A stretch of 64,000 nt of DNA, taken from JAFDXJ01 sp039811225. GTDB lineage: Bacteria > Bacteroidota > Bacteroidia > Chitinophagales > Chitinophagaceae. Under the pieces are notes generated by a model. The model did no database searches and had not been told where the DNA came from. It saw only the letters and a program-made list of their open reading frames with translations. The position numbers and the translations under genes were made by a program. This document shows positions 25,788 to 35,431 of this stretch, in pieces (the first letter of the stretch is position 1; every line of letters starts with the position of its first letter). The DNA lies in the NCBI GenBank assembly GCA_039811225.1, contig JBDHYG010000003.1:1-64000 (forward strand). Reading direction: 5' to 3'.

Positions 25788-28226
25788 ATGGCACAACAAA
25801 AAAAATCTCAAACAGGACCGATCAGGCGATCTGTAAAAATATTATGGCGAATTTTTTTCATTGGCCTCTGTGCCATGATTGTGTTGATCTTATTTGCCAA
25901 TTGGGGCCTCCTGGGCAAAATGCCCAGTTTGGAAGAACTCCAGAACCCGTCTGCTTCCCAGGCCAGTCAGGTATATGCCGATGACGGAACCTTAATGGGA
26001 AAATTTTATTTGCAGGACCGCGTGAATGTAGAATACAAGGATATCAGCAAGTATATCATTGAAGCCCTGGTGGCCACGGAAGATGAGCGTTATTATGAAC
26101 ACAGTGGTATCGACCCGCGTTCCCTGGCACGCGCAGTTTTCTCTTTGGGTAGTGAAGGAGGGGCGAGTACTATTACCATGCAGACGGCCAAAAATTTATT
26201 TACCGATAATGTCAGCAGTAATCCACTGGCCCGGATAATTCAGAAACTGAAAGAAAGTATTATTGCCATTAAGCTGGAAAGAAATTTTACCAAAGAAGAA
26301 ATTCTTACCGTTTATCTCAATACCGTTCCTTTTGGGGATAATGTATATGGCATCCGCAATGCTTCCAAAACATTTTTCCAAAAAGAACCCGACCGGGTAA
26401 ATGTGGAAGAAGCCGCTGTATTAATCGGGATGCTGAAAGCTTCTACTACATATAATCCGCGGATCAACCCGGCCCGTTCCCGTGACCGCAGAAATGTGGT
26501 ACTCGATCAAATGGTGCGCAACCATTATTTATCTGCCCCCGTAGCCGACAGCATCAAATTATTACCCATTAAACTCAATTATAAAAAGCTGGATGAAACC
26601 GCCGGCCTGGCACCGTATTTCCGCATGATCCTGGGAGAAGAAATGAAAAACTGGTGTGCCAATCATAAAAAAAGTGATGGAGAAAATTATAATCTTTACC
26701 GGGATGGGCTGAAAATTTATACCACCATCAATCCCCGCATGCAATTGTATGCCGAAGCCGCAATAGCCAAACACATGAGCTATATGCAAAAGCAATTGAA
26801 TGCACAAGCCAATATTAAAAACGGCAGTGTTTGGAAAAACCATGAAAACGTATTGAAGGCTGCCATGAAGCAATCCGACCGCTGGCGCAATATGAAAAAA
26901 GCCGGGGTAGATGAAAAAGACATCGAACAATCCTTTTATGTAAAAACCCCGATGAAAATTTTTGCCTGGAATTCCAACCGGTCTGCCGATACGGTGATGA
27001 CGCCATACGATTCCATCAAATATCATCGCCAGATGTTGCAGGCAGGTTTTATGGCCATGGATCCCCTGAGCGGCGAAGTAAAAGCCTGGGTAGGCGGGAT
27101 CGATTTTAAAACCTATAAATACGACCACGTCAATATCAATACCAAACGCCAGGTAGGTTCTACTATTAAGCCGTTATTGTATAGCCTGGCCATTGAGGAT
27201 GCGGGATTTACCGTAAACACTATTGTGGAAGACCAGCAGCAAAACTTTAAAGGCTATGGCCTGGTACCAGCCACCACGGCTACCTGTACCGGTAATTCCA
27301 TTCCCTTAAGTGAAGCATTGGCTTTATCGCGCAACTGTGCCACGGCGTATGTGATGAAGCAATTAGGCGCCCAGGGAAATGATGGCGCCAAGCGCTTTGT
27401 CGATTTCCTGAAGACCTGTAATGTCCAATCCAAAATAGAACCCTATCCTTCCATTGCGCTGGGAAGTTGCGAAATATCTTTATATGAAATGATGCAGGCA
27501 TTCAGTATGTTTCCCGGGAGGGGATTTAATGTAAAGCCCTTGTACATTACGCGTATAGAAGATGGCCAGGGCAATGTGTTGGAAACAAATATTCCGCAGC
27601 GGAAAGAGATCATCAGCGATGCGACTGCTTATTCGGTTATTTCCATGATGGAAGGCGTATTGCAATATGGTACCGGCCGGCGGATATGGAATTATGGTGT
27701 AACCGGTGACCTGGCCGGGAAAACAGGCACTACCAATGACAACAGTGATGCCTGGTTTATCGGTTATTCCCCTCAATTGCTTTGCGGGGTATGGACTGGT
27801 TGCGATGACCGCTTCATCCGGTTTAATAGTACGGCGCTTGGCCAGGGTTCTTCACTGGCCTTACCTATATGGGCTTATTTTTATGATAAAGCAAAAGATG
27901 ATGCCACACTTGGCCTGGATAGTAAAATGGCTTTTGTAAAACCAGAAAGCCTGAGTAATACTATTACGTATGACTGGATAAACAGTGTACCCGCTGATAT
28001 TGGCGCTGAAGGTGCCGACCTGGGCAATGGCAGTGCAGCCGATTATGGCGGTGAGGAAATACCGATAGAGAATAACCAGGATTATATTTCCCCGGAAAGC
28101 ACCTTGCCGGATTCAGCCACGAAGCAAAACCCGCCAGAGAAAGCTAAGCCCAAAAACAACGATAAAAACAAACCGCCAGAGCCCAAAGCGGTTATGCCCC
28201 CCAAACCCAAAACCGGGAACCCCTAA
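25788..28226 (+). CDS. mrcA: Penicillin-binding protein 1A (bifunctional transglycosylase/transpeptidase)
   Basis: 812 residues. One N-terminal membrane helix (about 18-40), then the GT51 domain with catalytic E98 in ATEDERYYEHSGID. The transpeptidase has SxxK S458-T-I-K461, SxN S514-R-N516 and KTG 645-647. The last 60 residues form a Pro/Lys-rich tail (PPEKAKPKNNDKNKPPEP). Polymerises and cross-links peptidoglycan. Transcribed from the same strand 98 bp after the SprE-like gene. Confidence 0.95.
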   Translation: MAQQKKSQTGPIRRSVKILWRIFFIGLCAMIVLILFANWGLLGKMPSLEELQNPSASQASQVYADDGTLMGKFYLQDRVNVEYKDISKYIIEALVATEDERYYEHSGIDPRSLARAVFSLGSEGGASTITMQTAKNLFTDNVSSNPLARIIQKLKESIIAIKLERNFTKEEILTVYLNTVPFGDNVYGIRNASKTFFQKEPDRVNVEEAAVLIGMLKASTTYNPRINPARSRDRRNVVLDQMVRNHYLSAPVADSIKLLPIKLNYKKLDETAGLAPYFRMILGEEMKNWCANHKKSDGENYNLYRDGLKIYTTINPRMQLYAEAAIAKHMSYMQKQLNAQANIKNGSVWKNHENVLKAAMKQSDRWRNMKKAGVDEKDIEQSFYVKTPMKIFAWNSNRSADTVMTPYDSIKYHRQMLQAGFMAMDPLSGEVKAWVGGIDFKTYKYDHVNINTKRQVGSTIKPLLYSLAIEDAGFTVNTIVEDQQQNFKGYGLVPATTATCTGNSIPLSEALALSRNCATAYVMKQLGAQGNDGAKRFVDFLKTCNVQSKIEPYPSIALGSCEISLYEMMQAFSMFPGRGFNVKPLYITRIEDGQGNVLETNIPQRKEIISDATAYSVISMMEGVLQYGTGRRIWNYGVTGDLAGKTGTTNDNSDAWFIGYSPQLLCGVWTGCDDRFIRFNSTALGQGSSLALPIWAYFYDKAKDDATLGLDSKMAFVKPESLSNTITYDWINSVPADIGAEGADLGNGSAADYGGEEIPIENNQDYISPESTLPDSATKQNPPEKAKPKNNDKNKPPEPKAVMPPKPKTGNP

Positions 28227-28716
28227 GGAAGAATTACCGGAAATCGTGTGCTGATTTTTTATTTGGTAAATGAGATGCTCATTTCGATTTACTATTCTTT
28301 TAAAGGAGAGAGTAAATTCAATATTTAATTTATGGAATTGACCTGGTTAAATTTTCACTTTTGAGCGTGGACGTAAATTTTTTAGGCCAATAATAATTAG
28401 ACAACAGATAGATGGATGGCGAGGGAGAGTAAAACTTGAAAGAGGGAGGGAATAGTGTATATTAGCGGAAATACGGATGTTGGGAGCAAGCCTAAAAGAC
28501 GAAGTAACCGACAGAAAACGAACCGAAAAATGAAAGACAAAATGCCAACCCTTCGCAAAATCAAAAGAGCTGCAACCAACGCACAAGTCAACACAAATTG
28601 CAGCACATTTTATTTTGCCCAACCGCAGCCAAGCCCACCCACCACCTTGACAAGCTGAACGGTGTTTTAGCTGTAAGCGGATATTATAATATTAACTTTG
28701 AGACTTTAAAATAAAT
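28227..28716. other. Gene-free stretch at the left edge of the restriction island
   Basis: About 490 bp without a convincing gene; the small ORFs seen here are on opposite strands, lack family resemblance and overlap each other. The base composition shifts to purine-rich runs (AGAGGGAGGG, GACGAAGTAACCGACAG). A possible promoter element for hsdMS ends it. This is the likely left boundary of transferred DNA; no direct repeat or tRNA was found. Confidence 0.5.
28693..28700 (+). promoter_or_regulatory. Putative -7 promoter element of the hsd operon
   Basis: TAACTTTG matches TAnnTTTG and lies 16 bp before the hsdMS ATG. No clear TTG at -33. Confidence 0.4.
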
Positions 28717-31700
28717 ATGGGACGTTCGACAGTACATTACGCAGACAATAAAACAAACAATGCTTTAAAAAAGCTACACAATAAGTTACGACCTGCCGGT
28801 ACACCTGTTCAGCGAGTGGAATACATTATTGAACTTTTACTACTTCGGATTTTTGAAACCAAAATCAAACAAGACGAAGAATTTAAACCGTTACGTAAAC
28901 TATTTTCGGCTGACTACAAATGGAAAAATCCAAAGAAAGGTGCTGGTGCACCTGAAGAAACAAACGAAAATCGCTTGTTCTCTTATTTGCCAACCGTTTC
29001 TAACGACCAAATTCTATCGGAACTCAACGACAACTTCTTTCCTTTTTACTCAAGTATTTTAAGCAGTGCAAGACAAGTGTTTGAAGGAAACCTACCGCAA
29101 AAAGTGCAAGACCAATTGGTTTTGATAGAAGAAGTTTTCAGTAATTCCAATTTTACCAACAACGTAAACAGCGGAAACCTTGGCGAAGTTATCAGCATTG
29201 TTGCCAACGACATTGAAGAAGCAAGACTTTTGAAAACCGATCTTTTAGGTGATGCCATTGAATCGGCTTTGAGTGAAACGGGCGGAACAAAAGATGTTGG
29301 ACTATTTAGAACGCCTGACCACATTCGCCAATTTATGACGGCTATGATAGAGCCGACTTTTGACGACGTTATTTTTGACCCTGCTTGTGGTACGGGTGGT
29401 TTCTTGTTTGACGCTTTTGAATTTGTAATGCGAAGAGTTGACCCCGACCGTGAATGGCCGGGCGAAAAAGCTCATTCCGAATTATCGGCTTGGTTTAAAG
29501 AGTATTTTAAATCCAACCAATTAGAATTTCCGAGCATTGAACAAACCACACAGTTTTACCGAAGTGGTGTAACGGGTATTGAATACCTGGGAATGATTCG
29601 AAAAATGGCTGCTATTAACTTTTATGTTCGGGGCTTAAACCCTGCCAACATTGAGCAAGGCGATAGCTTGGCGAAATACAGACCCGTAACCGACCACGAA
29701 AGCAAATCGGTTATTTTGGCTAATCCGCCTTTTGGTGCACAACGCGACCAGGAAAGCTATCCTGATGTTTGGGGCGAATTTTCCAAAGAATCGGAAACCA
29801 CTATTTTGTTTGTGAAACTGATGTTTGAGCAACTCAAAGCAGGTGGAAGATGTGCCGTAGTGGTTTCAGAAGGTTTTCATACCTGGGATCAATTTAGTGC
29901 AAAGGCATTGCGTAAAATGTTGTTGGACGAAGCACAATTGAAAGCCGTAATTTCTTTACCACAAGGTTTGTTTGTAAGCAAAAGCGGACAAGGCCCAAAA
30001 ACTTCTATTCTTATTTTTGAAAAAGGTGGAAAAACAGGCTGGACTTGGTTTTACAAAATAACCAACGATGGTTACACCATGGGAACCAACCGCAAAGAAC
30101 AAAAAGGAAACCAACTCATTGAATGTTTAACGCTGTGGCACGAATATGTGAAACACGGCAAACAACCGCCTGAAACTAAAAATCAATTTTGTATTCCTGC
30201 CGAATGGATTAAAACGCTTGACCCACGCATAAAAGAAAAAATCCGCACCGAAACCCGTGCCGATATGGAAGCCAAAGGCAAAATTGAACGAGCCAAAAAA
30301 GAAGCCGAACTTGATAAAAAGATAAAAGCCAAGAAAGCAACAGAAGCCGACAAGTCAATGGAATTAAAAACCTTTGACCAAATGCTGGAAAACCGCATAC
30401 AAAACGAAATTGCCAAACGCATAGACAAGGCGCACAATTATTCCTTTAACCTTGCCAACTACAAAAGCACCATTAGCGACAGCCAAGTTGTAGAATGGAC
30501 AGAAGCACTCAAACACATTCAGCCAAACGGTGCAACCACAGTAGAAGAAGTTTACAAAAAACTGAATAACGGTAAACCCGAAAACATTTTACCTTACTTG
30601 GTAAAACTCAACCCAACCAATGCACTGGAAGCCGACATTGCCCGTGAATATGTGAGCAATTTGGATAACAACCTTATTGCAAAACATAAGGAATTGAATG
30701 TGATTAAGGAGATTTTGAAGTCTAAGCAGAAATATCCAATCGAAAAATTGGAAGGAAAAGTCGAACCGAAGTATGTAAAGATTAAAAAGGATAAATATGA
30801 TGGTGAAATAGACATTGTAGATAAGATTTCTTTTAAAGACGGTAAAATTCATTTCAGAGAAGAAAAAGAAACTGGAATGGATTTATACCAAGCAGAAAAG
30901 GGAGATTTAGTTACTTCCAAAATAAATGTTCACCAAGGGGCATTGGCATTGGCTGATAGAAAATTAGTTTGTTCAACTCATTATCAGGTTTATGAAATAG
31001 ACAAAACTCAAATCAATCCTAACTATCTTGTAATTGCATTAAGAAGCAAACAACTTCAAGATAGAGTTAACGAAATTAAGAACGGTGGAATTAAGAATGA
31101 ACAAGGTGCAGAGTTTTTATTGTCACTTGAAATCCCATTACCTTCTCTTGACGAACAAAACGCCATTGTTGCCCAAATTGAAAAACAAAAAGCGATTATT
31201 GATGGGGCGGATTTGGTTTTGAAGAATATTGAATTGAAACTACCTGAATTTGTTTTTGATTTTTCTGAAAAAGTGAAACTTGGAGATAAAGATTATTTTA
31301 AAATAATTGGTGGAGGCACACCAAGCAAAATGGAACCCGATTTTTGGAATGGAGAAATACCTTGGGTATCACCAAAGGATATGAAATCATTCATTATTAA
31401 TGATTCAAAAGATAAAATTACGAACGATGCCATTAACAATTCTTCTACAAATCTAATTCCTTCTGGTAGCATTCTAATGGTTGTAAGAAGTGGAATCCTA
31501 AAACATACATTACCAATTGGATATAATATTATTCCGGTGTCCATAAATCAGGATATTAAAGCAATATTGGTGAAGAAGAATTTTGAACCCCTATTTATTG
31601 CATATTATCTAGAAGTTATACAGCAGTCTATACTTGACAAGGTACGCACAGGTCCTACTGTAGAAGGACTAAGTGTTGATATTTTAAATGCGGTGGAAAT

Positions 31701-31881
31701 TCCTAAACTCAAAGTTGGAGAACAACAATTAATTATCGATGAGTTGGAAACTCAAATGCACGTTTTAGAAGGCTTACGAAAAATTAAAACCGAAGCCCAA
31801 CAAAAAATCAACCAAATATTAGCAGATGTTTGGGGCGTAGAATTTGTAGAACCCGAAAAAATATTAGTAGCAGATGAGTAA
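28717..31881 (+). CDS. hsdM: Type I restriction-modification protein, fused HsdM methyltransferase and HsdS specificity subunit
   Basis: 1054 residues. The methyltransferase part has motif I DPACGTGG (D221 on) and motif IV NPPF (336-339), so it methylates adenine N6. After a charged linker (about 490-550) two specificity modules follow: TRD1 about 665-830, ending in PLPSLDEQNAIVAQIEKQK, and TRD2 about 860-1030, with GGGTPSKMEPDFWNGEIPWV and the helical repeat LIIDELETQMHVLEG. This single chain thus carries both M and two-TRD S functions, which are separate proteins in classical systems. The next gene starts inside the last 8 bp. Confidence 0.9.
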   Translation: MGRSTVHYADNKTNNALKKLHNKLRPAGTPVQRVEYIIELLLLRIFETKIKQDEEFKPLRKLFSADYKWKNPKKGAGAPEETNENRLFSYLPTVSNDQILSELNDNFFPFYSSILSSARQVFEGNLPQKVQDQLVLIEEVFSNSNFTNNVNSGNLGEVISIVANDIEEARLLKTDLLGDAIESALSETGGTKDVGLFRTPDHIRQFMTAMIEPTFDDVIFDPACGTGGFLFDAFEFVMRRVDPDREWPGEKAHSELSAWFKEYFKSNQLEFPSIEQTTQFYRSGVTGIEYLGMIRKMAAINFYVRGLNPANIEQGDSLAKYRPVTDHESKSVILANPPFGAQRDQESYPDVWGEFSKESETTILFVKLMFEQLKAGGRCAVVVSEGFHTWDQFSAKALRKMLLDEAQLKAVISLPQGLFVSKSGQGPKTSILIFEKGGKTGWTWFYKITNDGYTMGTNRKEQKGNQLIECLTLWHEYVKHGKQPPETKNQFCIPAEWIKTLDPRIKEKIRTETRADMEAKGKIERAKKEAELDKKIKAKKATEADKSMELKTFDQMLENRIQNEIAKRIDKAHNYSFNLANYKSTISDSQVVEWTEALKHIQPNGATTVEEVYKKLNNGKPENILPYLVKLNPTNALEADIAREYVSNLDNNLIAKHKELNVIKEILKSKQKYPIEKLEGKVEPKYVKIKKDKYDGEIDIVDKISFKDGKIHFREEKETGMDLYQAEKGDLVTSKINVHQGALALADRKLVCSTHYQVYEIDKTQINPNYLVIALRSKQLQDRVNEIKNGGIKNEQGAEFLLSLEIPLPSLDEQNAIVAQIEKQKAIIDGADLVLKNIELKLPEFVFDFSEKVKLGDKDYFKIIGGGTPSKMEPDFWNGEIPWVSPKDMKSFIINDSKDKITNDAINNSSTNLIPSGSILMVVRSGILKHTLPIGYNIIPVSINQDIKAILVKKNFEPLFIAYYLEVIQQSILDKVRTGPTVEGLSVDILNAVEIPKLKVGEQQLIIDELETQMHVLEGLRKIKTEAQQKINQILADVWGVEFVEPEKILVADE

Positions 31882-32689
31882 GAAAATTAAGGTTCAAACT
31901 ACAGAAATCACGATTATTTCTGTAGCGGAGCAGGATTATATTTCATTGACAGATATGGCCAATGGCAAAGCCTCTGAGAGTCGTGCTGCTGATATTATTA
32001 AAAACTGGTTACGCAACCGCTATACCCTGGAGTTTTTAGGTACCTGGGAGCAAATTCATAACCCCAATTTTAAAGTGGTCGAATTTGACCACTTTAAAAT
32101 GCAAGCCGGCTTACCCAATTTTGTATTAAGTGTAACGGAATGGGTAGAGAAAACCAGGGCCATTGGTATGGTGTCTAAAAAAGGCAAATATGGGGGCACG
32201 TATGCACATAAAGACATAGCTTTTGAATTTGGATCGGCTATCAGTGTCCCGTTCAAAATTTATCTGATCAATGAATTTCAACGCTTAAAAGAAGAAGAGC
32301 AAAAACAAATTGGATGGAATGCCAAGCGAGAATTAACAAAATTGAATTACCACATCCATACCGATGCCATAAAACAAAATTTAATACCAAAGGAACTTAC
32401 TGCTTTGCAAACCTCCATTATTTATGCTAACGAAGCCGATGTGTTAAATATCGCTTTATTTGGAGTTACTGCTAAACAATGGCGAGACAGCAATCCTGAT
32501 TTAAAGGGCAATATCCGAGATTATGCAAGTATAAACGAATTGATATGTTTGAGCAACATGGAGAATATCAATGCGGTTTTAATTAATGAAGGCTTACCGC
32601 AAAAGGACAGATTAATAAAACTCAATGCCATTGCAATTAAGCAAATGCAAATACTACTTAAAGTTGAAACCCGAAAATTATTGAAATAA
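31874..32689 (+). CDS. KilA-N domain protein inside the hsd operon
   Basis: 271 residues. The KilA-N DNA-binding domain covers about residues 15-130 (YISLTDMANGK, WLRNRYTLEFLGTWEQ, GLPNFVLSVTEWVEKTRAIG, GTYAHKDIAFEFGSAIS). The C-terminal half is helical and matches no domain I recognise. KilA-N proteins occur in phages and in restriction loci; the role here is unknown. ATG overlaps the hsdMS stop by 8 bp and its stop is 1 bp before the hsdR ATG, so it is translated with both. A perfect 34-bp palindrome lies in its coding sequence. Confidence 0.88.
   Translation: MSKKIKVQTTEITIISVAEQDYISLTDMANGKASESRAADIIKNWLRNRYTLEFLGTWEQIHNPNFKVVEFDHFKMQAGLPNFVLSVTEWVEKTRAIGMVSKKGKYGGTYAHKDIAFEFGSAISVPFKIYLINEFQRLKEEEQKQIGWNAKRELTKLNYHIHTDAIKQNLIPKELTALQTSIIYANEADVLNIALFGVTAKQWRDSNPDLKGNIRDYASINELICLSNMENINAVLINEGLPQKDRLIKLNAIAIKQMQILLKVETRKLLK
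32067..32100. repeat. Perfect palindrome inside the KilA-N gene
   Basis: 14-bp arms ATTTTAAAGTGGTC and GACCACTTTAAAAT around GAATTT. It is read through in frame (NFKVVEFDHFKM) and fits the KilA-N domain, so it is not an obvious insertion. Could be an operator or mRNA hairpin. Confidence 0.85.
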
Positions 32690-32690
32690 T

Positions 32691-35072
32691 ATGGCAAAGA
32701 AAATCAATGAAGCTACCTCTACCGATTTGCCAATCATTCAACGATTAGTAAATGAGTACGGCTGGAAAGTGGGCGATACTTTATTGTATCAACAGCCTTA
32801 TGATATTTCAGAGAATCTGAAAAAGGATTACCCAAATCTTAAAAACATTCGCCCTGATATTGTTTTGCAAGATTTGAACGGTGAAGTATTAGCCGTAATT
32901 GAAAACAATCTCGACAAAGAAAATAAAGACTTGTTGAAATTGCGTACCGTAGTTACGCATTTACTCAAACCCCGTTTTCTATATGCTTGCAGTGCCGAAC
33001 GCATTTTATTTTACGACAATGCTTGGAAAGGTTTAGATGCAGGAGAATTTAAGCAAGTAAGCAACTTTATGAGCTTGGAAGAAATGAAGCTCAAAGTGGA
33101 ACAGCAGAAAAAAATTGCTTCCAACAAAGAAATTACGATCGACACCACCATTGCAGGCGGTTTTGACTCAAGTATTGGTAAAGAACGTTATTACCAATTA
33201 CAATGTATTCGCACAATCATAGAAAATTACAAAGCAGGCAAACAAAAGATGCTTATCCATATGGCAACTGGTTTGGGTAAAACCCGAACAGCGGTTGCTT
33301 TGGTGAAAGCATTATTGGGAAGTGGCTTGTGTAAACGCATTTTGTTTGTGGTGGACAGACGAATGTTAGCCAAACAATCGGTTGATGATGGCTTTGCTTT
33401 AATCAGCAGAGAACACACCAGCAGTTGGATAACCACTTCAAATTTCAGAGCAAGAAAACACGCCAGTATTCACGTTGTGGTAATTGACACTTTGGAGTTA
33501 ATCCACAGTGATTTGCCTTCCAACTTTTACGATTTAATCATTGTGGACGAGTGCCACAGAAGCATTAACGTAAACAGAAAACTAATCTTCGACCACTTTC
33601 TTTGCCCAAGAGTTGGTTTAACTGCTACACCAAGAATTGCCGCACCCAAAGAAGGAACAGAAGTAGATGAAGAAGATTTGGCAATCATTGACACCTACAA
33701 ATTATTTGGTTGCGAAACTGGTGAACCCGATTTTCAATTTGATATGGAACGGGGAATCCGTGAAGGTTTCCTTGCACCATACAAACCCATTGAATTACTT
33801 TCTTCACTCATTCAAGAAGCCGAAGAGAACGGCATTTCTTTCGACCACGTTTTGGACCCACAAGGAAAATACACCATTTCACTCGGAGCAGAAAAGAAAC
33901 TGAAATTAGAGCAACTCAACCGCAAATTCATTTCAGAAGAAAACTGTTTACGCATTGCCGAAGAACTTAAAAAGAATACCCAGTACGGAGAGAAAGTAAT
34001 TCTCTTTGGCGTTAGTCAGGCACATTGTATTGAGTTAGCAAAAGCAGTAAATACCGTTTTTGAAAAAGACTTTTCAGAAAAACCTTATTACGCAGAAGCC
34101 GTTATTTCAGAAAACAATGAACTGAACGAAACACTGAAAGCTTGGTTTAAGAAACCCTATCAAAAACCGTATGTAGTTACTTCTGTGGACATTTTAAGTA
34201 CAGGAGTTGACATTCCTTGCGTTCGTTACATTGCATTCGCTGGGCTTACAAAATCAGTAGGCAAATACATTCAAATGGTTGGGCGTGGCACACGACTTGA
34301 CCCAAAAACAGGTAAATTTAGTTTCACCGTTTTAGACTTCGTTGGCTTATGCAGACGAATGGAAGACAACGGAAAAGGAACGCTGAAAGAAAACACAAAA
34401 GTTGTAAAACCAGGCGACCAAAAACCAAAACCACCGGGAACACCACAACCTAATGGCAACTACTTTTTAATTGACAATCCCGATCCTGCACATTTAATTC
34501 AGCGAGTAGAAATTCATGGTGATTCAATCATTGTAAAAGATAACATTCCAATTGAAGAAGCCAAAAGAATTTTTGAAGAAGAATTAAAGAAAACACAAGA
34601 GCCAGTAATGGCAGACTTGAAAACAAAAGCAGAACAAGCAGACTATCAGCCGACAGACGAAGAAATGGCTAAACTGCTTGACTGGTTAAGCAAACCAAAC
34701 ACATTTTTGGACGAAGGGCATTTGCAAAAAATGTACGACTTCCCCGAAGGTTCAGCTTGGGACTTCTTACTTCACGCCTTAGGTAAAAAGAAAATCCCGA
34801 CACCAAAAGAACGCATTGAGAAAAACTATCTTTCGTACATACACACTTACAATTTTACAGACGAACAGATAGTTGTATTGAAGAAAATCAAAGACATTTT
34901 CGCCTCTAACCTTGCTTCCAAACGAAGCATTGACGTGAAAGACATTTTTGGAAACCCGATTTACGAAAGACTTATTGGTTCCTATGACGACATAAACAAA
35001 AAGTTTGACGGGAAATTTAACTTAGTAATTAACGACTTAAAGACAACATTTGGTAACAAACTAAGCGTATAG
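32691..35072 (+). CDS. hsdR: Type I restriction enzyme R subunit (EcoEI-like), variant nuclease motif
   Basis: 793 residues. N-terminal nuclease domain with P55-D56 and, 15 residues on, E71-N72-N73 where the family has E-x-K; the catalytic lysine is thus not in place. The helicase follows: Walker A GLGKT (194-198), DECH box from D286, TSVDILSTGVDIPCVRY and QMVGRGTRLDPKTG for motifs V-VI. The C-terminal helical domain binds the methyltransferase. Third gene of the hsd operon. DNA translocation is likely intact; cleavage is uncertain. Confidence 0.9.
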   Translation: MAKKINEATSTDLPIIQRLVNEYGWKVGDTLLYQQPYDISENLKKDYPNLKNIRPDIVLQDLNGEVLAVIENNLDKENKDLLKLRTVVTHLLKPRFLYACSAERILFYDNAWKGLDAGEFKQVSNFMSLEEMKLKVEQQKKIASNKEITIDTTIAGGFDSSIGKERYYQLQCIRTIIENYKAGKQKMLIHMATGLGKTRTAVALVKALLGSGLCKRILFVVDRRMLAKQSVDDGFALISREHTSSWITTSNFRARKHASIHVVVIDTLELIHSDLPSNFYDLIIVDECHRSINVNRKLIFDHFLCPRVGLTATPRIAAPKEGTEVDEEDLAIIDTYKLFGCETGEPDFQFDMERGIREGFLAPYKPIELLSSLIQEAEENGISFDHVLDPQGKYTISLGAEKKLKLEQLNRKFISEENCLRIAEELKKNTQYGEKVILFGVSQAHCIELAKAVNTVFEKDFSEKPYYAEAVISENNELNETLKAWFKKPYQKPYVVTSVDILSTGVDIPCVRYIAFAGLTKSVGKYIQMVGRGTRLDPKTGKFSFTVLDFVGLCRRMEDNGKGTLKENTKVVKPGDQKPKPPGTPQPNGNYFLIDNPDPAHLIQRVEIHGDSIIVKDNIPIEEAKRIFEEELKKTQEPVMADLKTKAEQADYQPTDEEMAKLLDWLSKPNTFLDEGHLQKMYDFPEGSAWDFLLHALGKKKIPTPKERIEKNYLSYIHTYNFTDEQIVVLKKIKDIFASNLASKRSIDVKDIFGNPIYERLIGSYDDINKKFDGKFNLVINDLKTTFGNKLSV

Positions 35073-35431
35073 CCAACGCATTTACTCATTTAATTTTTTG
35101 TTTTTTATATGTATTCGTGATTACTTCGTAATTGGTGGCACATTTGCAAAACCGCACAAGCCAAAGCTAAAGCCAAGTTTTGCAAAAGAGCCATCATTCC
35201 GACGCACCAAGACAGGCGCGAAACGACAGCGAAGAAACAAGACGGAATAAAAGAGTGAAGTGCTAGCAACGGTTTTACAAAAAGCGGGTTCAGTAGTTAA
35301 TTGAACTTCCTACCTCATATCAAATTTTGGGTTATGTTGACACTTTTTAGCTCCGAAATCCGCATCTTCGCAATGTCCGTACGTTGTGGGGAATGGTAGG
35401 ACGAAGCCCAGAAACGAAAGAATTATAGGAA
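35073..35431. other. Gene-free stretch between hsdR and the GIY-YIG gene
   Basis: 359 bp, no gene seen. It contains an imperfect inverted repeat (35143-35154 with 35270-35281) and sequence such as ACGTTGTGGGGAATGG just before the next gene. Such spacers are common next to accessory genes in Bacteroidota. Confidence 0.5.
35143..35281. repeat. Imperfect inverted repeat after hsdR
   Basis: TTTGCAAAACCG (35143-35154) pairs with CGGTTTTACAAA (35270-35281) with one mismatch, loop 115 nt. Similar in layout to the repeat after the GIY-YIG gene. Confidence 0.5.

Noticed and set aside
26562..27128. 188-codon reverse-strand ORF opposite PBP1A
   Set aside because: Shadow frame; the forward gene has complete catalytic motifs.
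28455..28658. 67-codon ORF before hsdMS
   Set aside because: Low-complexity Lys/Asn/Thr composition and overlap with opposite-strand ORFs; likely chance.
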